A stretch of DNA of 35,664 bases. It comes from a virus. Where the stretch lies: positions 1 to 35,664 of IMG/VR virus record IMGVR_UViG_3300044613_001728. One strand, 5' to 3'. Shown here piece after piece: positions 31,228 through 35,664 of this stretch. The translations under genes were made by a program, and so were the position numbers. How positions within the stretch are numbered: position 1 is the first letter of the stretch; each line of letters begins with the position of its first letter. The notes under the pieces were generated by a model that was not told where the DNA came from, made no database searches, and worked only from the letters and a program-made list of their open reading frames with translations.

Positions 31228-31812
31228 ATGATTTTGGATGAAAATACAACAATTTTTTTGATTCAAGTATTGAATGAAGCCGATGAAATGGGTGGTGGTG
31301 TGTCATTAACACCATATGAACAAACTGTTGATGTTGTAGACCCAAAAACTGGTAAAACTAAAAAAGTAAAAAACAAACAAGATGAAGATAAATTTTATAA
31401 GGATCAATTACAAAATATTTTAAATATAGATCCAGAAAATAAAATTGATCTTGAAAATGAAGATACTTCAAAACCAAGTTTAGGGCTATTGGCTAGCCTC
31501 GGAGTCGCTAAACGCCGTCTTGGTTATAAAACAGATCCATATGGTTCTGTTTCCATGAAAGGTGATAACATTACAAAAGACATAGCTCAAAGTGTTGCTG
31601 GTGGTGCTCTGGCTGGTACTGCGTTGCAATTTATGGGTCCACTTGGGCAAGCAGTTTCACAAAAACTTCCATATCTTACAGCATTGGGTGTAGATCCTTT
31701 TGATTATGCTACAAAAGTTATGGGCGTCGATTACGTAAGAGACCAACTAGGAAAATTAGGAGCAAGACAAGCAAAACAGATTACTGCTGGTCAGGGCTAC
31801 CCTACATTATAA
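31228..31812 (+). CDS. Hypothetical protein between gp21 and gp22, 194 aa
   Basis: Starts 1 base after the gp21 stop. The first 18 residues are hydrophobic (TIFLIQVLNEADEM) and include L-N-E followed by A, a good match to the gp21 cleavage consensus. The middle is charged (residues 35-80). A Gly/Ala-rich hydrophobic segment (VAGGALAGTALQFMG, 130-145) could insert in a membrane or pack in a helix bundle. Not recognised. Location and the cleavage-like site suggest a capsid-internal or core protein. Confidence 0.55.
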   Translation: MILDENTTIFLIQVLNEADEMGGGVSLTPYEQTVDVVDPKTGKTKKVKNKQDEDKFYKDQLQNILNIDPENKIDLENEDTSKPSLGLLASLGVAKRRLGYKTDPYGSVSMKGDNITKDIAQSVAGGALAGTALQFMGPLGQAVSQKLPYLTALGVDPFDYATKVMGVDYVRDQLGKLGARQAKQITAGQGYPTL

Positions 31813-31818
31813 AAATTT

Positions 31819-31826
31819 TATAAATA
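31819..31826 (+). promoter_or_regulatory. Late promoter TATAAATA before gp22
   Basis: Exact TATAAATA 25 bases before the ATG at 31852. The leader includes CAAGGAT. Confidence 0.65.
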
Positions 31827-31851
31827 CTTAAAGTTCAAGGATAATATTGAT

Positions 31852-32937
31852 ATGAAGAAAAACAACAAAAAATCACTATACGAAACAATCCAACAAATGC
31901 CAATGGCTGGCGGTCCACAAGCTCAACAAATGGGCGGTGGAATGCAAATGGCTCCAAATGCTCCCATCAATGGAGTATCATATACTCCAGATGGTAAAGG
32001 CGACATGATTCCTGCTCCTATTGATTATCAAGCCATGAACAGAGCAAGATCTCAGACTCCAATCAACATGGCTGCTTCAATGTCACAAATGTCTGCTAAT
32101 GCAGGAACTGCTCCAGTTGATGAGGAAGAGCCAGTTGAAGACCAAGAAGAAGAAGAAGTAGAAGAAGGCGAAGAAGAAGAAGTAGAAGAAGTAGAAGAAG
32201 CTTTTAAAGCTAAATTTAAAAATTCTATTATGAATCTTTTAGGTGAATCTAATGTTTCTTCTGAACTTGTAGAACAATTGGAAGCAGTATTTGAAGCTGC
32301 TGTTCAAGACAGAGTTGAAAGAAATGTTTCTGTCGTCCTTGAAGAAGTTGACGCAAACGTCAAGAACTATCTCTCAAACGTCACCAACAATCTTGTTGAG
32401 AAGGTTGATGATTATCTTGAGTACGTAGTCGAAGAATGGATGACTGACAACGCAGTAGCCGTCGAACAGGGCATCAAGACTCAAATTGCAGAAAACTTCA
32501 TCGGTGGTCTAAAGAACCTCTTTGAAAATCACTACATCGATGTTCCAGCAGAGAAGTACAATGTCCTTGATGAGCTCTATGCTCAAAACAAGGAATTGCA
32601 AGTTGCTCTCAACCAAAGCATTAATGAAAACATCAATCTCAAGAAAGAAGTTTCATTGACCGAATGCGCTGGAGTCTTTGTTGCCGAGACCAGAGATCTT
32701 GCAGATACTCAAATCGCAAAACTTCAATCTTTGATGGAAAACGTTTCCTTCAACAGCGTTGACGAATACCGTAATAAACTCACATCAATCAAAAATAATT
32801 ACCTCACAAGTGCTCGTCCAGCTGCACCCAAAAAGGTAATTACCGAAGAACAAACTTTTTCCAAAGTTAACGAAGTCCCAGGAACTTTGGTAGAAAATTA
32901 TGTAAGCGCCTTGGGACGCCTTAACAAGAAAGTTTAA
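31852..32937 (+). CDS. 22: Prohead core scaffold protein (gp22)
   Basis: 361 aa, longer than T4 gp22 (269). Residues from about 118 onward follow T4 gp22: a long helical core (VEEWMTDNAVAVEQGIKTQI, GGLKNLFENHYIDVPAEK) and a C-terminal VENYVSALGRL helix. The first 117 residues are an added domain: Met/Gln/Gly/Pro-rich (1-88), then a very acidic Glu tract (90-117) that recalls the acidic T4 core protein gp67. The scaffold is degraded by gp21 during maturation. Confidence 0.88.
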   Translation: MKKNNKKSLYETIQQMPMAGGPQAQQMGGGMQMAPNAPINGVSYTPDGKGDMIPAPIDYQAMNRARSQTPINMAASMSQMSANAGTAPVDEEEPVEDQEEEEVEEGEEEEVEEVEEAFKAKFKNSIMNLLGESNVSSELVEQLEAVFEAAVQDRVERNVSVVLEEVDANVKNYLSNVTNNLVEKVDDYLEYVVEEWMTDNAVAVEQGIKTQIAENFIGGLKNLFENHYIDVPAEKYNVLDELYAQNKELQVALNQSINENINLKKEVSLTECAGVFVAETRDLADTQIAKLQSLMENVSFNSVDEYRNKLTSIKNNYLTSARPAAPKKVITEEQTFSKVNEVPGTLVENYVSALGRLNKKV

Positions 32938-32942
32938 AATTT

Positions 32943-32949
32943 CTAAATA
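32943..32949 (+). promoter_or_regulatory. Late-type box CTAAATA and strong ribosome site before gp23
   Basis: CTAAATA 27 bases before the ATG at 32977. The leader carries AGGAG at 32961-32965, one of the best ribosome sites in the window, as expected for the major capsid gene. Confidence 0.6.
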
Positions 32950-32976
32950 ATTTTAATTACAGGAGATACTACTAAA

Positions 32977-34386
32977 ATGAATTTTCAGGAAAATACCCCT
33001 TACGACATCTTAACCGAGAAGTGGAATCCGGTTCTAAACCACGATGCCCTTCCCTCAATCAAGGACGATTACCGTAAAAAGGTAACTGCCGTTCTTCTCG
33101 AAAACGAAGAGCAAGCAATTCGTTCACAACGTCTAAACGAAGATATGACCTCCAACAACTTGGGCATGCCTTCCACCTTTACCAACACTGGTACAGTTTC
33201 TGGTTATGACCCAGTACTCATCAGCTTGGTTCGTCGTGCAATGCCAAATCTCATGGCCTATGACATCTGCGGCGTTCAGCCAATGACTGCTCCAACAGGC
33301 TTGATCTTTGCTATGCGCGCTAACTACGGTGGTGATAAGCTTTATGCAAGCAACACCTATGCCGAAGCTATGTTCCAAGAGCCAAACCCAGCATGGGGTG
33401 GTTCAGGCTGGACTCTTGATGCCGTTTATCGTGCAACTAAGGGTCTCTGCGGTTTCTGCGGTGGTACTGATCCCACCAGCGTTCGTCAAAATGGTATTGA
33501 TAGCATCCGTGGTATCCTCACCAACTATGGTGAAGGTCTCGGCGGTTCTAGCAACGCTGTTGCCAAGTATCAAACATGGAATCAAATGGCTTTCACCATT
33601 GACCGTGTTGCAGTACAAGCTAAGACCCGCGCTCTAAGCAGCAACTACACTGTCGAATTGGCTCAAGACCTCAAGGCTGTTCACGGTCTAGATGCTGAAG
33701 CCGAACTCGCCAATCTTCTCAGCACCGAAATTCTTGCTGAAATCAACCGCGAAATCGTTCGTACCATCTATTACGTTGCACGCACCGGATCTAGACAATC
33801 CGATCTCACAGGTGCTTCTAGCGGTGGTATCTACGATCTAGATACTGATTCTGACGGTCGTTGGTCTGCTGAACGCTTCCGTGGCCTCAGTTTCCAAATC
33901 GAGCGCGAGTGCAATGCAATCGCCAAGGAAACTCGCCGTGGTAAGGGCAATTTCATCATCTGCGATAGCGATACCGCAGCCGCCCTCGCCATGTCTGGCT
34001 TCATGAGCCTCAGCCCTGGAATTGCTCCTCAACTAAACGTTGATGACACTCAAAGCACCTTTGCTGGTGTATTGAGCGGCAAAGTCAAGGTCTACATCGA
34101 TCCATACAGCCCCGCTGGCTACAACTTCTTTGTTGCTGGCTATAAGGGTGAGTCTGCTTACGATGCAGGTCTCTTCTACTGCCCATACGTTCCGCTACAA
34201 ATGGTACGTGCAGTTGATCCCAACACTTTCCAACCCCGTATCGCGTTCAAGACCCGTTACGGCGTAGTTGCCAACCCATACGTTCTAAATGGCACTACAC
34301 CAGATGGTGATACCTTAACTGCTGGTCTCAACCAGTACTACCGTTTCACTCAGGTTATAAACCTCCACGGTAACACTCAGTTCTGA
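32977..34386 (+). CDS. 23: Major capsid protein (gp23)
   Basis: 469 aa (T4: 521). Family segments: DPVLISLVRRAMPNLMAYDICGVQPM near residue 78, TGLIFAMRANYG, the ELANLLSTEILAEINREIVRTIY block, and a C-terminal RIAFKTRYGVVANPY. A likely gp21 cleavage is L53-N54-E55/D56, giving a mature protein of about 414 aa. Codons are clearly more GC-rich than those of neighbouring late genes, as expected for the most abundant product. A strong terminator follows. Confidence 0.96.
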   Translation: MNFQENTPYDILTEKWNPVLNHDALPSIKDDYRKKVTAVLLENEEQAIRSQRLNEDMTSNNLGMPSTFTNTGTVSGYDPVLISLVRRAMPNLMAYDICGVQPMTAPTGLIFAMRANYGGDKLYASNTYAEAMFQEPNPAWGGSGWTLDAVYRATKGLCGFCGGTDPTSVRQNGIDSIRGILTNYGEGLGGSSNAVAKYQTWNQMAFTIDRVAVQAKTRALSSNYTVELAQDLKAVHGLDAEAELANLLSTEILAEINREIVRTIYYVARTGSRQSDLTGASSGGIYDLDTDSDGRWSAERFRGLSFQIERECNAIAKETRRGKGNFIICDSDTAAALAMSGFMSLSPGIAPQLNVDDTQSTFAGVLSGKVKVYIDPYSPAGYNFFVAGYKGESAYDAGLFYCPYVPLQMVRAVDPNTFQPRIAFKTRYGVVANPYVLNGTTPDGDTLTAGLNQYYRFTQVINLHGNTQF

Positions 34387-34411
34387 TAACTGACCGTGAG
34401 TAAGTCACACG

Positions 34412-34439
34412 AAGACCTCCCCAGAAATGGGGAGGTCTT
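34412..34439 (+). terminator. Strong intrinsic terminator after gp23
   Basis: An 11-bp perfect stem (AAGACCTCCCC / GGGGAGGTCTT) with a 6-base loop and a following TCATTTT. It separates the capsid operon from the gene at 34461. Confidence 0.93.
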
Positions 34440-34448
34440 TCATTTTAA

Positions 34449-34455
34449 ATAAATA
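34449..34455 (+). promoter_or_regulatory. Late-promoter-like box ATAAATA
   Basis: TAAATAAATAAT ending 5 bases before the ATG at 34461, with no ribosome site. Confidence 0.5.
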
Positions 34456-34460
34456 ATTTT

Positions 34461-34991
34461 ATGACAGTATGTAAAAATAATATAAATCCACTTTATAGCA
34501 ATTACTTTAAATTAACTTTTTCCAGAGGAACTAGTCAATTTGAACTTATGTGTCAGCGAGCTAATCTTCCTGGATTGAGTATTGGTGAAACCAAACAACC
34601 TACTACTTTAGGTACAACCATTCCAGTCCCAACGTTGTCGGCCACATTTGAACCTTTGCGTGTTGAATTTATAGTTGATAATGATCTTACAAACTGGAAG
34701 AGTATATATTCGTGGATGAGAAATATTACAAATATTTCAGAAGATGATACCCATAATTTAATTTATCAAAATTGGCATATTAAAGCAACATTAGATATTT
34801 TGGATCCATTGGATTGCAATGCTGTAGTACTGACATTCATATTCCATAATGTGATACCAGTATCCCTCGGTGGTATTAATTTTCAAACAGATAATTCAGA
34901 TGTAAATTTGGTCAAAACCACGGCAGCATTTGCATATTCATATTATACTATGTCACCAGATGCAGAATCTAATCTGTACGGACAAGTTTAA
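34461..34991 (+). CDS. Tail tube-fold protein, 176 aa
   Basis: The N-terminus (YSNYFKLTFSRGTSQFELMCQRANLPGLSIGE) and the middle (FEPLRVEFIVDNDLTNWKSIYSWM) follow a tail tube pattern common in marine T4-type phages, in which an NYF-x-L-x-F strand, an A-x-L-P-G-L turn and an F-x-V-D-x-D-L-x-N-W helix occur in that order. It is distinct from the tandem gp19 copies. A specialised tube ring or a tail terminator-like role is possible. It has its own late-type box and converges with the Sm-like gene, with a 4-base overlap at the stops. Confidence 0.65.
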   Translation: MTVCKNNINPLYSNYFKLTFSRGTSQFELMCQRANLPGLSIGETKQPTTLGTTIPVPTLSATFEPLRVEFIVDNDLTNWKSIYSWMRNITNISEDDTHNLIYQNWHIKATLDILDPLDCNAVVLTFIFHNVIPVSLGGINFQTDNSDVNLVKTTAAFAYSYYTMSPDAESNLYGQV

Positions 34992-35659
34992 TTAAAATAC
35001 TGAGAAGGGTCGTCTGGCCAACTTTCTGCCTTATTTGGGTCACCTTCAGGATTATAAGGTAGTTTTTTGGGCTCAGGATTCATTGTACGGCGTTTCTTTG
35101 GCTTGGGTGGCTTGGGAGTCTCTTCTTTGAGCTCTTCAAATGGAGGGCATTCTGGTTCAGATTCTTCATTTCCAGCGTCCAATTCTTCATCTAGAAGAAT
35201 TTCAGCACCCTCAAAATTATCAATTAGGTCATTTACAAAATTTACAAAATCTTCATTTGTAAAAAGATCGTTCAACATTTGAAGTCCTGCTTCATGGCCA
35301 AATTTCATGTCATCTGGCATTGGAGCAATTGTTGTTTTGGATTCTGTTTGCATGGTCATGAAGAATACTTCATACATTTTTTCTAATTCTAATGTTGGAG
35401 AACCCATGTATACTATGACATTACGTGATAATGAAATTTCATAACCACGTATGTTTGAAAGATAATTTGTAAGTTTTACGTATTCTATTAGTTCGCTTTT
35501 TTCATCACGAACTACATAGGTTTCAACACGAGCAGGCAACTTAATTGAAATTCTATCGGGGTATGCTTCATTTACCATACCAATTATTTCTTCACCTGAA
35601 GTAAGCTTAACAACTCGCAATACACCGCCAAAAGAATTCTCGGGAAGTGATTCGGACAT
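34988..35659 (-). CDS. Sm-like domain protein with long acidic/basic tail, 223 aa
   Basis: The N-terminal 80 residues (RVVKLTSGEEIIGMVNEAYPDRISIKLPARV) resemble the Sm-like protein at 3850-4158 (FRLNSGEEVLARFED). After residue 150 the chain becomes acidic (LLDEELDAGNEESEPE), then Pro/Lys-rich (KPPKPKKRR), so the C-terminal third is probably disordered and could bind nucleic acid or protein. The start is at 35659, 5 bases from the window edge, so its promoter is not visible. An in-frame start beyond the window is possible. Confidence 0.6.
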   Translation of the reverse strand: MSESLPENSFGGVLRVVKLTSGEEIIGMVNEAYPDRISIKLPARVETYVVRDEKSELIEYVKLTNYLSNIRGYEISLSRNVIVYMGSPTLELEKMYEVFFMTMQTESKTTIAPMPDDMKFGHEAGLQMLNDLFTNEDFVNFVNDLIDNFEGAEILLDEELDAGNEESEPECPPFEELKEETPKPPKPKKRRTMNPEPKKLPYNPEGDPNKAESWPDDPSQYFN

Positions 35660-35664
35660 ATGTA

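Noticed and set aside
32135-32205. Repeated GAAGAA tract as a tandem DNA repeat element
   Set aside because: It encodes the acidic Glu tract of gp22 and is explained by protein composition.
33133-33637. Open frames on both strands within gp23
   Set aside because: They arise from the GC-rich codon use of the major capsid gene and show no family features.
1-35664. tRNA genes
   Set aside because: No cloverleaf with a TTCNA arm was noticed on reading. A tRNA scan would settle it.

Overview
The window is a contiguous piece of the genome of a tailed, T4-related myovirus. It is AT-rich and tightly packed, and carries the core head, neck, terminase and tail genes in T4 order: gp13-gp14-gp15-gp16-gp17-gp18-gp19-gp20-(core proteins)-gp21-gp22-gp23. 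It also has gp33-like and gp32-like genes and a gp4-like/tube-fold/gp26-like group. No bacterial, integrase, IS, tRNA or CRISPR feature is visible. The host cannot be named from the sequence. Several proteins are short compared with T4 (sheath 435 aa, gp6-like 356 aa), so this is a divergent member rather than a close T4 relative.

Layout. Positions 1-8440 are accessory: a clipped gene, small unknown genes, a GMP reductase, a conserved phage protein, a T4-type lysozyme on the minus strand, an Sm-like protein, a deaminase-fold protein, a structural/fibre-like set with a very cysteine-rich protein, a Dps/ferritin-like protein and a zinc metallopeptidase. Positions 8535-12248 hold a small winged-helix-like protein, two minus-strand virion-like proteins, gp33-like and gp32. 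Positions 12275-14584 (minus) are a tail/head completion operon (gp4-like, tube-fold protein, gp26-like, a -1-frame extension, a coiled-coil protein). Positions 14619-21436 (plus) encode the tube cap, baseplate hub and wedge (gp48-, gp53-, hub-, gp25-, gp6- and tail-protein-I-like). Positions 21448-34386 are the neck, packaging, tail and head genes, closed by a strong terminator after the major capsid gene. A fourth tube-fold gene and a second Sm-like gene end the window.

Regulation. Two promoter classes can be read. One is a T4-late-type box (TATAAATA or [CA]TAAATA) in front of structural genes. The other is a sigma70-like pair with a constant 16-bp spacer (TTGACC/TTGACT/TTGGAT to TATNNT) in front of GMP reductase, the wHTH gene, gp33-like and gp32. 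In about ten genes the box ends only 5-8 bases before the ATG and no Shine-Dalgarno is present, which implies leaderless transcripts.

Most notable signal. At the 3' end of the gp26-like gene (minus strand, 12925-12961) there is a complete textbook -1 frameshift signal: a T7 slippery heptamer in the right phase, a 6-base spacer and a perfect 9-bp hairpin. Shifting frame extends the protein by 64 residues through a stretch that otherwise has no gene. This would be a T4-type counterpart of the lambda G/GT tail assembly chaperone frameshift. A second notable point is a lysozyme whose N-terminus matches the T4 capsid-targeting sequence with a prohead-protease cleavage site.
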